A stretch of 64,000 nucleotides of DNA from Rhizobium sp. P40RR-XXII. GTDB lineage: Bacteria > Pseudomonadota > Alphaproteobacteria > Rhizobiales > Rhizobiaceae. The stretch lies in contig NZ_JABAII010000020.1 of the NCBI RefSeq assembly GCF_012641405.1, positions 53,850 to 117,849 of the forward strand, written 5' to 3'. The translations under genes were made by a program, and so were the position numbers. This document shows, piece after piece, positions 35,758 to 44,040 of the stretch. The notes under the pieces are model-generated. The model was given only the letters and a program-made list of their open reading frames with translations. It was not told where the DNA came from and did no database searches. The stretch's first letter is position 1; every line of letters begins with the position of its first letter.

Positions 35758-36480
35758 TCACAGGCGGACTGTGAAGACGTATCCAACGCCGCGCACCGAT
35801 TTGATCAGCTTGGGGTGTTTGGGATCCTCCTCGATCTTCTTCCGTAAGCGCCCGATCTGGGCATCAATCGAGCGGTCGAATGCCTCCAGATTGCGTCCTC
35901 GCGTCAAATCCATGAGCCGTTCGCGGCCGAGCACGCGCCCGGCATGGCGGACTAAGGCCGCCAGCATGTCGAATTCACCTGTTGTCAGCTGCATTTCACT
36001 ACCGTCACCGGCAATGAGCTGGCGGCGATCAAAATTCAGCTGCCAGTCGTCGAAATGAATGATATCCTCCTGCTTGGCTTCCGGCTTCGATGCGGGGACG
36101 CGTCGACGGAAGATGGTCTTCATTCGCGCATGTACCTCGCGCAAATGAAAAGGCTTGGCGATATAGTCGTCTGCCCCTATCTCCAGCCCGACGATCCGGT
36201 CGACCACATCGTCGCGGCCGGTCAGCATGATGATCGGAACGTCCGATTGCATGCGAATTTCCTTGGCAAGCGTCAAGCCGTCCTCGCCGGTCGGCAGCAT
36301 GAGATCGAGCAAAATCATGTCGAAGACATCTTGCTTTAGCCGCAGGCGCATTTCGGCACCATCCGAAGCGGTGGTGACCTGATATCCCTCGTCTTCGAAA
36401 TAGCGTGTCAACATCTGGCAAATTCTTTGATCGTCGTCGACGACGAGAAGATGGTCTTGCCGCCGCTGTTCAGAAATCAT
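35758..36480 (-). CDS. fxkR: OmpR/PhoB-type response regulator, FxkR-like
   Basis: A 240-residue response regulator. The receiver domain (about 8-122) has the acidic pair VVDDD, the phospho-acceptor Asp59 in MILLDLMLPTGEDG and the Lys in YIAKPFHL. The C-terminal winged helix (about 140-238) has LTTGEFDMLAALVRHAGRVL and RKKIEEDPKHPKLIKSVRGV, typical of the OmpR class. The ATG at 36480 has CGAGG upstream; the frame could extend to 36558. It is divergent from, and 264 bases away from, the hybrid FixL gene. In Rhizobium etli an OmpR-type regulator called FxkR links hybrid FixL to fixK, replacing FixJ. The pairing here, with a GTTACA repeat before fixK, makes that role likely, though it is not proved by this sequence. 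Confidence 0.75.
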   Translation of the reverse strand: MISEQRRQDHLLVVDDDQRICQMLTRYFEDEGYQVTTASDGAEMRLRLKQDVFDMILLDLMLPTGEDGLTLAKEIRMQSDVPIIMLTGRDDVVDRIVGLEIGADDYIAKPFHLREVHARMKTIFRRRVPASKPEAKQEDIIHFDDWQLNFDRRQLIAGDGSEMQLTTGEFDMLAALVRHAGRVLGRERLMDLTRGRNLEAFDRSIDAQIGRLRKKIEEDPKHPKLIKSVRGVGYVFTVRL

Positions 36481-36744
36481 TGCACAAACCTCGGAGAAAT
36501 GTGAGCATGCCCGCAACCAGCACGATATAGTCGCAAAAATATTTATATCATGTGGCATGTTCGCAAGTCACGCGATGGCGTAGCGATATTTTTTCTAAAG
36601 GGAAATGGCGAAGCTCTGTCACGTTTCACCAACCCGACGAACCGGAGACTATCAACATCGGCTATTGCGCTCGCATTTTATCGCGATAGACCAGTGAATG
36701 ACCAACGGCGGTTCTTTCCCAGGAACCATTCAGATGATTAGATT

Positions 36745-38682
36745 GTGAACGATATGAACGACCAAAGCGTATCTTCAAACACAAGCGAGAGTGGTTTGGA
36801 CGACATGGCCCGCATCCTGACGGGGGCCTATATTATTGTCCATGGCTTCGACGGCGTCATCAGCCGCTGGAGTGCGGGATGTGAACATCTCTACGGATGG
36901 AGCCAGGAAGAGGCGGTCGGTAAAGTGGTGCATGAGCTGTTGCACACTGAAATGCCAATTTCCCTCGAAGCAATCCGTGCGCATGTTGCAGAGCAAGGCA
37001 TGTGGCAAGGCGAACTCATCCACTACAATAAGAAGGGCGAGCGCATTTTCGTCGTCAGTCGCTGGGTCAAGGTGTCTGTCGGCGATCCTTCAAGACAGGT
37101 AGTCGTGCAGACAAACAATGACATCACCGATTTGAAGCGAACTCAGGCCGATCTAGCAACCCGTGAGGCCCACTTGAGATCGATACTGGACACGGTTCCC
37201 GAGGCTATGATCGTCATTGATTCGGCTGGAATCATCGCTTCATTCAGTACCGCTGCCGAGCGCCTCTTTGGCTATTCCTCCCCAGAAGTCGTGGGGAAAA
37301 ATGTCAAGTTGTTGATGCCTTCCCCCGATCGGGAGGCGCATGACAGCTATTTGTCACGCTATCTGAACACCGGTGAGCGCCGCATTATCGGCTATGGGCG
37401 CGTTGTCAGTGGCTTGCGCAAGGATGGCTCGATCTTTCCGATGGAACTGTCGGTCGGCGAGGTCGCGATGGACGGCAATCGGATTTTCACGGGCTTCATC
37501 CGGGATCTAACAAGCCGACACAAGATCGAGGAAGAATTGCGCCAATCGCAGAAGATGGAGGCGATCGGGCAGTTGACCGGCGGTCTAGCCCACGATTTCA
37601 ATAATCTTCTGACCGTCATCAGCGGCAATCTTGAAATGCTCGAAGGCAAAATAAGTGATCCCGCGCTCAAAATGCTGGTGGGGGAAGCCCAGGATGCGGC
37701 AGACGATGGCGCAAAGCTGACTGGCCAGTTGCTCGCCTTCGGGCGCAGGCAGCCCCTTAATCCGACGGTTCTGGATATCGGCCGGCATCTTTCCGGCTTT
37801 TCCGATCTTCTACGCCGCACCCTCGGGGAGACGATCGAGCTGCGAACCATCATCAGCGGTGGGCAAAATCATGCGCTTGTGGATGGACCTCAGTTCCAAA
37901 GCGCGCTGCTCAATCTGATTCTCAATGCGCGCGATGCGATGCCCCGGGGAGGGCGCCTTTCCGTCGAGATTTCGAGGGTACGTCTCGACGCGGATTATGC
38001 ACAGATGTATCCACAGGTGCGGCCGGGCGAATATGTGTTGGTGGCAGTCACCGACACGGGAGCTGGTATGTCCAAGGACGTACTGGAGCGTGCGTTTGAA
38101 CCGTTTTTCACGACTAAGGGGGTCGGCGCGGGAACCGGATTGGGGCTCAGCATGGTTTACGGTTTTGCCAAGCAGTCGGGTGGTCATGTGCAGCTCTATA
38201 GCGAGATCGGACAGGGAACCAGCGTGCGCGTATTTCTGCCAACCGCCAAGTCGCAGAGCGCGCAAGCCGGTTTGAGGGATATTCGCTCAGAGCCTGCAAG
38301 GCTGGATGATATTCCGCGTGGTTTTGAGAAGATTCTGGTGGTCGAAGACGACGCTCGTGTTCGCCGTGTGATGGTTGCCAGACTGTTCGATGCCGGCTAT
38401 CGCGTTGTCGAAGCTGCGGATGGTGAACAAGCTCTCGCACAGCTCGAGGATACGCCGGATATTGCATTGTTGCTTACCGACATCGTCATGCCAGGCGAAC
38501 TCACTGGTGACGAGTTGGCGCGCCGGGTGCGCATGACTCATCCACAGATCAAGATACTCTTCACGTCCGGTTATGCGGAGCCGATTATCGCAGAAAAGGA
38601 GTTGGCTCAGCTGGGGAGTTGGCTGAAGAAACCCTACACCGCGCGCGAGCTTGCCTTGCGCTTGCGCGAGCTTCTTGATTGA
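36745..38682 (+). CDS. fixL: Hybrid FixL-like oxygen-sensing histidine kinase with receiver domain
   Basis: A 645-residue hybrid kinase with two PAS domains (about 22-130 and 140-262), a HisKA domain with phospho-acceptor His283 in GGLAHDFNNLL, a HATPase domain and a C-terminal receiver (about 525-643, Asp in LLLTDIVMPG). PAS2 has the features of the FixL haem pocket. His199 (in REAHD) matches the haem ligand His200 of Bradyrhizobium FixL, and Arg205, Ile214 and Arg219 match the known Arg206, Ile215 and Arg220. Oxygen on the haem should turn the kinase off. The attached receiver is the mark of the hFixL group, which works with FxkR rather than FixJ. No membrane helix is seen. The start has no strong ribosome site; an ATG at 36754 is also possible. 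Confidence 0.88.
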   Translation: MNDMNDQSVSSNTSESGLDDMARILTGAYIIVHGFDGVISRWSAGCEHLYGWSQEEAVGKVVHELLHTEMPISLEAIRAHVAEQGMWQGELIHYNKKGERIFVVSRWVKVSVGDPSRQVVVQTNNDITDLKRTQADLATREAHLRSILDTVPEAMIVIDSAGIIASFSTAAERLFGYSSPEVVGKNVKLLMPSPDREAHDSYLSRYLNTGERRIIGYGRVVSGLRKDGSIFPMELSVGEVAMDGNRIFTGFIRDLTSRHKIEEELRQSQKMEAIGQLTGGLAHDFNNLLTVISGNLEMLEGKISDPALKMLVGEAQDAADDGAKLTGQLLAFGRRQPLNPTVLDIGRHLSGFSDLLRRTLGETIELRTIISGGQNHALVDGPQFQSALLNLILNARDAMPRGGRLSVEISRVRLDADYAQMYPQVRPGEYVLVAVTDTGAGMSKDVLERAFEPFFTTKGVGAGTGLGLSMVYGFAKQSGGHVQLYSEIGQGTSVRVFLPTAKSQSAQAGLRDIRSEPARLDDIPRGFEKILVVEDDARVRRVMVARLFDAGYRVVEAADGEQALAQLEDTPDIALLLTDIVMPGELTGDELARRVRMTHPQIKILFTSGYAEPIIAEKELAQLGSWLKKPYTARELALRLRELLD

Positions 38683-38839
38683 TTGAAATCGGCTTGGACG
38701 AGATAAGATTCTGCCTCGTCCAACGCATGACAGAGATATCCAAAGCAAAGCATCACGTTATTGCCGCCACAGTCAGCGTCGGATGAGATCTGGAGAGGCA
38801 TCACTGGCAAGGCGAGGCCGTGTTTGGTTCGTTTCAGAT

Positions 38840-39538
38840 TTAGATCATGCCAACGCCGATAAGGGGATCGATATAGACGAGCTGGTCGCAGACGGCGCGC
38901 ACGCCCGGAGTGTTTTCGGCAGCGATCTTTGCCGCGAGGCGTTCTCGCTCATCGAGTATTCCACCGGAAAGCTCGGCCACCCCGTCTACGACTTTGACAT
39001 GGATAGAGCCACTCCGCCCCCAGCTCTGTGCAGCCAGTTCTCTTGTGATCGCTGCTTCGATCTCCTGATCTTTCTCCTTCGATGCCTGCGCGGGTGGAAG
39101 CTTGTCCAGGAGCGTCTTCAGAAGATCGGATCGAGAAACGATCCCCACCAGCACGCCGCGTGACAGTACGGGAAGACGTTTGACGTGGTGTTTTTCCATG
39201 AGATCGACCGCCTCGTCGAGCATTGTTGTCGGCGTGACCGTCACAACATCGCAGCTCATAACCTCCCCAACCGTGCGACCATGGGTCTGGGCGTATTCAT
39301 CAGCCAGCTTTCCCGGGCTTGTCAGAAAATCGACTAGCCAGGTGCGCTTGCGTTCTGTTCGCAGTTCGGCGCGCCGGACGAAGTCGCCTTCGCTAATGAT
39401 GCCAACCAGATCGCCGATGTCATCGATGACCGGAAGACCGCTGATATGGTTGTCGAGCATTATCATTGCGGCTTCAGCGACGGGCGTTTCGGGTCGGACC
39501 GATATTACAGGCGATGTCATGACCGCGTGGATAAGCAT
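38840..39538 (-). CDS. CBS-pair and BON domain protein
   Basis: A 232-residue protein with two CBS domains (about 1-60 and 90-150) and a BON domain (about 158-225). CBS1 shows AVMTSPVISVRPETPVAEAA and HISGLPVIDDIGDLVGIISE; CBS2 shows VMSCDVVTVTPTTMLDEAVD and VLVGIVSRSDLLKTLL; BON shows VKVVDGVAELSGGILDERE. It is a full-length paralog of the protein at 25187. GAGG precedes the ATG at 39538, and a perfect FixK-type box lies 88 bases upstream. It follows the hybrid fixL gene on the opposite strand (convergent) by 157 bases. It probably senses adenylate charge during oxygen limitation; this is inferred from the family. Confidence 0.9.
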   Translation of the reverse strand: MLIHAVMTSPVISVRPETPVAEAAMIMLDNHISGLPVIDDIGDLVGIISEGDFVRRAELRTERKRTWLVDFLTSPGKLADEYAQTHGRTVGEVMSCDVVTVTPTTMLDEAVDLMEKHHVKRLPVLSRGVLVGIVSRSDLLKTLLDKLPPAQASKEKDQEIEAAITRELAAQSWGRSGSIHVKVVDGVAELSGGILDERERLAAKIAAENTPGVRAVCDQLVYIDPLIGVGMI

Positions 39539-39626
39539 GGTTTTATTCCTCACTCTCTTGACGATGCATGCCGAGGACGTCGGGCATGTCATTGACGGAA
39601 GAATATCCGGCCCCGTGGGCCTTACC

Positions 39627-39640
39627 TTGATCGCGATCAA
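39627..39640. promoter_or_regulatory. FixK/FNR-type box before CBS-BON gene
   Basis: TTGATCGCGATCAA, a perfect 14-base palindrome 88 bases upstream of the start at 39538. Confidence 0.8.
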
Positions 39641-39685
39641 TAGAACGGTGCTGGGGTTTGGTTACGCTTGGAAATATTGTCTGAC

Positions 39686-40144
39686 TTAGCTCTCACGTCT
39701 CGTCGTTGCGCGTTCCGCTGTGGCAACCTGACGTGCGCCAATTCGGTCGATAAGCACGGAAGATCTGGCGTGACGTACGATGTAGTCGACGGTCGAGCCA
39801 AAGATGTGGTCGAATATATCCGAGGCGTGGGCGGCGACGACGATCAAATCCGCCTCTCTTTCCTCGGCGATCTTCAATAGCGTTCGCGACGCAGACCCGG
39901 ATCGCACATGAACGAAAGCCGGTATGTCGAGATTATTGCACAGTGTGCTGAGCTTTTCCTCCGCCTCACCGATCACCGAAATTGCCCAGCTGTCGGGACA
40001 TTTCTGCTCAGCGGGGAAGCGCTCGACGATATGCGCCACCGTCAATTCGCCTTCTGGTGCCAACAACGAGTACGACGTTCGCAGAAGATGTTCGGCGCGT
40101 TCACGCGACCCAAGTCCGATTGCGCAGATGATCCGTGCATACAT
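39686..40144 (-). CDS. Universal stress protein, single domain
   Basis: A 152-residue UspA-fold protein beginning MYARIICAIGLGSRERAEHL and ending with VVAAHASDIFDHIFGSTVDYIVRHAR. The nucleotide-binding loop is degenerate: the usual SHG-x9-GS reads AHASDIFDHIFGSTV, so nucleotide binding may be lost, as in UspA-type non-binding members. AAGGAGG precedes the ATG. It starts 10 bases after a 101-residue hypothetical gene and the two clearly form an operon behind the box at 40557. The C-terminal tail is basic (VATAERATTRRES), longer than usual. Confidence 0.85.
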   Translation of the reverse strand: MYARIICAIGLGSRERAEHLLRTSYSLLAPEGELTVAHIVERFPAEQKCPDSWAISVIGEAEEKLSTLCNNLDIPAFVHVRSGSASRTLLKIAEEREADLIVVAAHASDIFDHIFGSTVDYIVRHARSSVLIDRIGARQVATAERATTRRES

Positions 40145-40154
40145 TGCCGCCTCC

Positions 40155-40460
40155 TTAAAATATGTCGATGCCCGAGCGGCAGATGAATTCCGTCCGCAAC
40201 CCCCTCGCATGCGCTTCCTTGAGAAGCCGATCGGCACTCATCACGTCAACGACGATATCGCCGGTGAAGCATTGAGCCAGGGGGGACAATAAGGTCTCGC
40301 GCATCCATGCCTCAGCGCGAGGAGAAACCGCATTGATCTGCCAACGCACTTCGTCCAGGCGGGTAAGGCGAAAATCGCAATGGTCGCTGTGCATCGGCGC
40401 ATAACCAGCAGCAGCGAGGAGCGCTTCCTCGTTTCGGTTGGTGACAGGGTTATGGGGCAT
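40155..40460 (-). CDS. Hypothetical 101-residue protein in a stress operon
   Basis: I do not recognise this protein. It is soluble, with no signal peptide or membrane helix. It begins MPHNPVTNRNEEALLAAAGY and carries AWMRETLLSPLAQCFTGDI in the middle and GLRTEFICRSGIDIF at the end. The strand-like VDEVRWQINAVS-type segment (residues about 35-46) and single Cys residues give no clear motif. CGGAGGGAG precedes the ATG at 40460. A perfect FixK-type box sits 96 bases upstream, and the next gene (a Usp) follows after 10 bases, so this is the promoter-proximal gene of a low-oxygen operon. It may be a partner of the Usp, but that is inference. Confidence 0.7.
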   Translation of the reverse strand: MPHNPVTNRNEEALLAAAGYAPMHSDHCDFRLTRLDEVRWQINAVSPRAEAWMRETLLSPLAQCFTGDIVVDVMSADRLLKEAHARGLRTEFICRSGIDIF

Positions 40461-40556
40461 TCGCTCTCCCTCCGATATGGCACCTTTGTATTCTTCCGAG
40501 GTTGCACGACAGGCTGAGACTGCTTGCAATCATGGTCCCAGCGGTCCGGCTGAGCA

Positions 40557-40570
40557 TTGATCGCAATCAA
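40557..40570. promoter_or_regulatory. FixK/FNR-type box before the 40460 operon
   Basis: TTGATCGCAATCAA, TTGAT-N4-ATCAA with all ten key bases, 96 bases upstream of the start at 40460. It may also influence the divergent NRAMP-like gene 219 bases away. Confidence 0.8.
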
Positions 40571-40788
40571 AGAAGCGCGAATTCGCTTGATACCCAGAAG
40601 AATGCTGAGCACTGGCCGAAAGGCAGGCAGCCCTCGATCGCACTTCTTGATCCAACGCAATGCCGAATACTGTGGTGACGGCGATGGTAGTCGATATCGG
40701 AACGTTTTGAGACCGATGCAAACTGCCGCAACCGCGGATTGCTTGAGGTGGGCGAAAATCGCTTGGCCGGCTGGAGGATAAAGCGCCT

Positions 40789-42102
40789 ATGGCATCTCCT
40801 GAAAATACTGGCCAAACCTGGCATATGAAGATCACAAGCGTGTTCTGGTCTCGCCTGAGGGAGCATCCGCTTGCACGCGTCGGACCTGGTTTGATCACCG
40901 GAGTTGCCGATGACGACCCGAGCGGAATCGCGACCTATTCGCAAGCGGGGGCGCAATTCGGGCTTAACATGCTGTGGACGATGCCGCTCACCTTCCCCTT
41001 GATGGCTGCAATCCAATCCATGTGCGCGCGGATTGGACGGGTGACCGGCAAAGGGCTGGCGGCAAATATCAAGTTGGCCTTTCCACCGTCGATACTTCGA
41101 GGCGTCGTAGCGCTTCTACTTGTCGCCAACATTCTGAATATTGGCTCCGACGTCGCCGCCATGGGCGAAGTCGCGGAACTGGTTATCGGCATCAACCGTC
41201 ATGCCATGACGATCTTCTTTGTGATTGCCACCTTGCTGCTTCAGGTTTTCGTTCCCTATCACCGCTATGTTGTGTTTCTCAAATGGTTGACACTGTCGTT
41301 GCTCGCCTATGCCGCAGTCTTGTTTACGATGCATGTTCCCTGGGGCGAGGTTGGCTTGAAGACAATATGGCCCAACCTTTCGTTCAGTTCTGATGCCGCG
41401 GCGGTCGTTACGGGAGTTTTCGGTACGACCATCAGCCCATATCTCTTCTTTTGGCAGGCGTCAGAAGAAGTTGAAGATATGGAGCGCAAGTGGGGTGGCG
41501 TTGCCCTCAAAAAGGACAGCCCGAGCGCCAATGCGGAACTGCGACGCATTCGCTGGGACACATGGAGTGGAATGTTCTATTCCAATATCACTGCCTACTT
41601 CATCATTCTGGCAACGGCCATGACACTCAATGTTGCCGGCATTACCCAGATCAATACGGCCGCCGAGGCCGCCAGCGCACTGAAGCCGCTCGCGGGCGAC
41701 TTTGCCTTCCTATTGTTTGCCATGGGAATTCTAGGTGTCGGTCTGATCGGTGTGCCGGTCCTGGCAGGTTCGGGGGCCTATGCTCTTTCCGAAGCGATGG
41801 GATGGAGAGAAGGGCTTGAACTGAAACCAGCTGACGCGCGCGGTTTCTATAGTGTGATCGCTATCAGCGTGCTTGCCGGGATGATTATCCAATATTCACC
41901 CGTCAGTCCCATGAGAGCATTGTTTTGGAGCGCTGTCATCAACGGCGTCGTGGCTGTCCCCCTCATGGCGGTTGTGATCCTTCTTGCCTCCAGCAAATCC
42001 GTTATGGGTGATTTGACCGCCCCTAGATCGGTCATAATTCTGGGTTGGATTGCGACTGCCATCATGGGCATGGCAGCCATTTGCATGCTCCTTCCCGGGT
42101 AG
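40789..42102 (+). CDS. NRAMP-like divalent cation transporter, atypical metal site
   Basis: A 437-residue polytopic protein with about 11 helices of the NRAMP/SLC11 fold. The first-helix motif DPGN, which binds metal in classical members, reads DPSG here (VADDDPSGIATYSQAG). The sixth-helix A/M-P-H motif reads ISPYLFFWQASEE, so the metal-binding Met and its neighbour His are absent. This marks a proteobacterial NRAMP-related branch whose substrate is unclear (magnesium or another cation is possible); manganese or iron transport should not be assumed. GGAGG lies 12 bases before the ATG. It stands alone, divergent from the 40460 operon. Confidence 0.82.
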   Translation: MASPENTGQTWHMKITSVFWSRLREHPLARVGPGLITGVADDDPSGIATYSQAGAQFGLNMLWTMPLTFPLMAAIQSMCARIGRVTGKGLAANIKLAFPPSILRGVVALLLVANILNIGSDVAAMGEVAELVIGINRHAMTIFFVIATLLLQVFVPYHRYVVFLKWLTLSLLAYAAVLFTMHVPWGEVGLKTIWPNLSFSSDAAAVVTGVFGTTISPYLFFWQASEEVEDMERKWGGVALKKDSPSANAELRRIRWDTWSGMFYSNITAYFIILATAMTLNVAGITQINTAAEAASALKPLAGDFAFLLFAMGILGVGLIGVPVLAGSGAYALSEAMGWREGLELKPADARGFYSVIAISVLAGMIIQYSPVSPMRALFWSAVINGVVAVPLMAVVILLASSKSVMGDLTAPRSVIILGWIATAIMGMAAICMLLPG

Positions 42103-42345
42103 GCTTTTCCGTGTTCACTTCGTGAAGCAGGACGTGGAAGATCGTCGCCCGGAAAAAGCGCGGCAAATCCCCCTGATTGCCATCAGTGACGGAAAATCGT
42201 TCTCTCGGGAAGGCAGACGCTCAATGAAGCGTCTTATTGAAAGTCGAATGGCGATATCCGGCGAAGGTTTCTTCCAGGCAAGCGCGAACTTTTCCGCCGA
42301 CGATATCGAATGCAGGATTCGACGGTGTCGGATGCCCTCGCTTTG

Positions 42346-43329
42346 TCAGGGCACAAGCACCGCGGCCCCCTTGATCTTTGCATCGCGTAATTGTCTTTGG
42401 GCCTCGTTTGCGTCGTTCAACGCAAAGGGCGAAATTGTGGTGCGCACCGGGATCTTTGCCGCGATCGCCAGAAATTCACCCCAGTCTCTTCGCGTAAGGT
42501 TGGCGGCAGACCGCACGACGCGTTCTTCCCACAAGATGTTATAGGGGAAACTTGGAATGTCCGTCATGTGAATGCCGGCGCAGACAACCGTATCACCTTT
42601 GGCCGTGGATCTTAGCGTTGCCGGCACGAGTTCGCCCGCGGGTGCAAAGATTAGAGCGGCATTGAGGGGTTCAGGTGGCAGCGTGTCGGAGCACGACACC
42701 CAGACTGCGCCAAGTTCGCGGGCGAAGGCCCGTCCCGCGATATCGCCCGGTTTGGTGAATACATAGACCTGCTGCCCACGATAGCGTGCAACCTGAATGG
42801 CAATGTGGGCCGCGGCTCCGAAGCCACAGAGGCCGAGCAGAGGTGCGTCTCCCGCAAGTCTCAGAGCTCGGTAGCCGATCAATCCCGCGCAAAGCAATGG
42901 TGCTGCCTAGACATCGCTGAATTGGGCAGGAATAGGAAAGCAGATACGTTCATCGGCAATCGTATATTCGGCATAGCCACTGTCTACCTGATAGCCAGTG
43001 AAGCGGGCGTTCGAGCAGAGGTCACGTCCGCTCTTGCAGTAGATGCATTTACCACACGTCCAGCCCAGCCAAGGCACTCCGGGGCGGTCACCAACTTTAA
43101 TGTTTGTTGTTTTCGCTCCCACAGCGGTGACGATACCGACAATTTCATGACTCGAAACCAGGGGAAGCTTTGGATGGGTAAGCTCACCGTCGACGCCATG
43201 GAGGTCGGTACGACAGACTCCACAGGCACAGACGCGGATTTGCACTTGATGCCGACTTGGTCACGGAAGTGCTTTCTGCTCATCCAGTCGTAGCATCTTA
43301 TGTGCGCTGTCCAAAATCATTGCGCGCAT
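42346..43329 (-). pseudogene. Zinc alcohol dehydrogenase with two in-frame stop codons
   Basis: A full-length zinc-dependent alcohol dehydrogenase frame of 327 codons, broken only by nonsense codons: TGA at 43261-43263 (codon 23) and TAG at 42907-42909. The reading frame does not shift. N-terminal MRAMILDSAHKML is followed after the TGA by QIRVCACGVCRTDLHGVDGE (catalytic zinc Cys), then the structural zinc cysteines (CGKCIYCKSGRDLC). After the TAG come AAPLLCAGLIGYRAL and GLCGFGAAAHIAIQVA (NAD-binding). It is distinct from the intact adhP at 29329. Two single-base changes could account for the stops. Unless suppressed, no enzyme is made. No FixK-type box was found upstream. Confidence 0.82.
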
Positions 43330-43427
43330 GATAACGGTCCCTCAAACGTTCATTATGCTATTCTAGCATGATCTGATGCGGCGTTGCGTCCTATCAAAAC
43401 AGTTGGGACAGCGTAGAGCTAGAAAAT

Positions 43428-43856
43428 TCAAGAGGGCTTCGGTTCGATGATCGTTGCGCACGCTTCGCTGCCTGATGCGCGATTGTCGCCCTGCAGCGAG
43501 AAAAACGCCATCGCTGATTCCTGGCCAATCTGAGCTAGTCGAACGCTATGGTCGCAGGCATCGTTCAGATTGGCCATAAGGCGGTCCACGCTTCCTGTGA
43601 GCCAGTCGCTGTAGGCTGTGGTGATCACGACAGGATTGCGTGAATGGAGTATGACATCAGCGGCTTTCATGGCGGCGTCTATTGTTGCTTGTCGGCGCTT
43701 CATCCAGGTGGTGGTGATCGTCCACCCTTCTTCAAGGAGCTCGGCATGCTCTTCCGAAAGGATCTTCGTCGGCATTTGCCATGCCTCGACTACGCTCCCT
43801 ATGATAGAGGCCGGCAATGGCACAGCGCTATTTTCAGTCTTCAGCAGATCAGTCAT
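43428..43856 (-). CDS. Phasin-like granule-associated protein
   Basis: A 142-residue protein resembling the phasin family, which coats polyhydroxybutyrate granules and controls their size. It is mostly amphipathic helix with few prolines. Typical features include a central stretch of about 50 residues (KRRQATIDAAMKAADVILHS then NPVVITTAYSDWLTGSVDRL) and a low-complexity polar tail ending IIEPKPS. There is no signal or membrane helix. The ATG at 43856 has GGAG 7-10 bases upstream; the GTG at 43895 is an alternative. It stands alone before the end of cydC (185 bases), on the same strand. No FixK-type box was seen. Confidence 0.6.
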   Translation of the reverse strand: MTDLLKTENSAVPLPASIIGSVVEAWQMPTKILSEEHAELLEEGWTITTTWMKRRQATIDAAMKAADVILHSRNPVVITTAYSDWLTGSVDRLMANLNDACDHSVRLAQIGQESAMAFFSLQGDNRASGSEACATIIEPKPS

Positions 43857-44040
43857 CTCGGGATCTCCGTTCTTGAACGTATGGTTTATCGTCACGGCCC
43901 CTGCGCTACAGCGCTCGCAAACGCTATACCAATAAGGAATGCCGCACTTCGTTAGTATGCAAATACCGGTTGAATTGGGTCGTAGGCGTAGCGCGGAACC
44001 TTCATGTCGATCAGACGATGGTTGAGGACGGCTGTCATAT

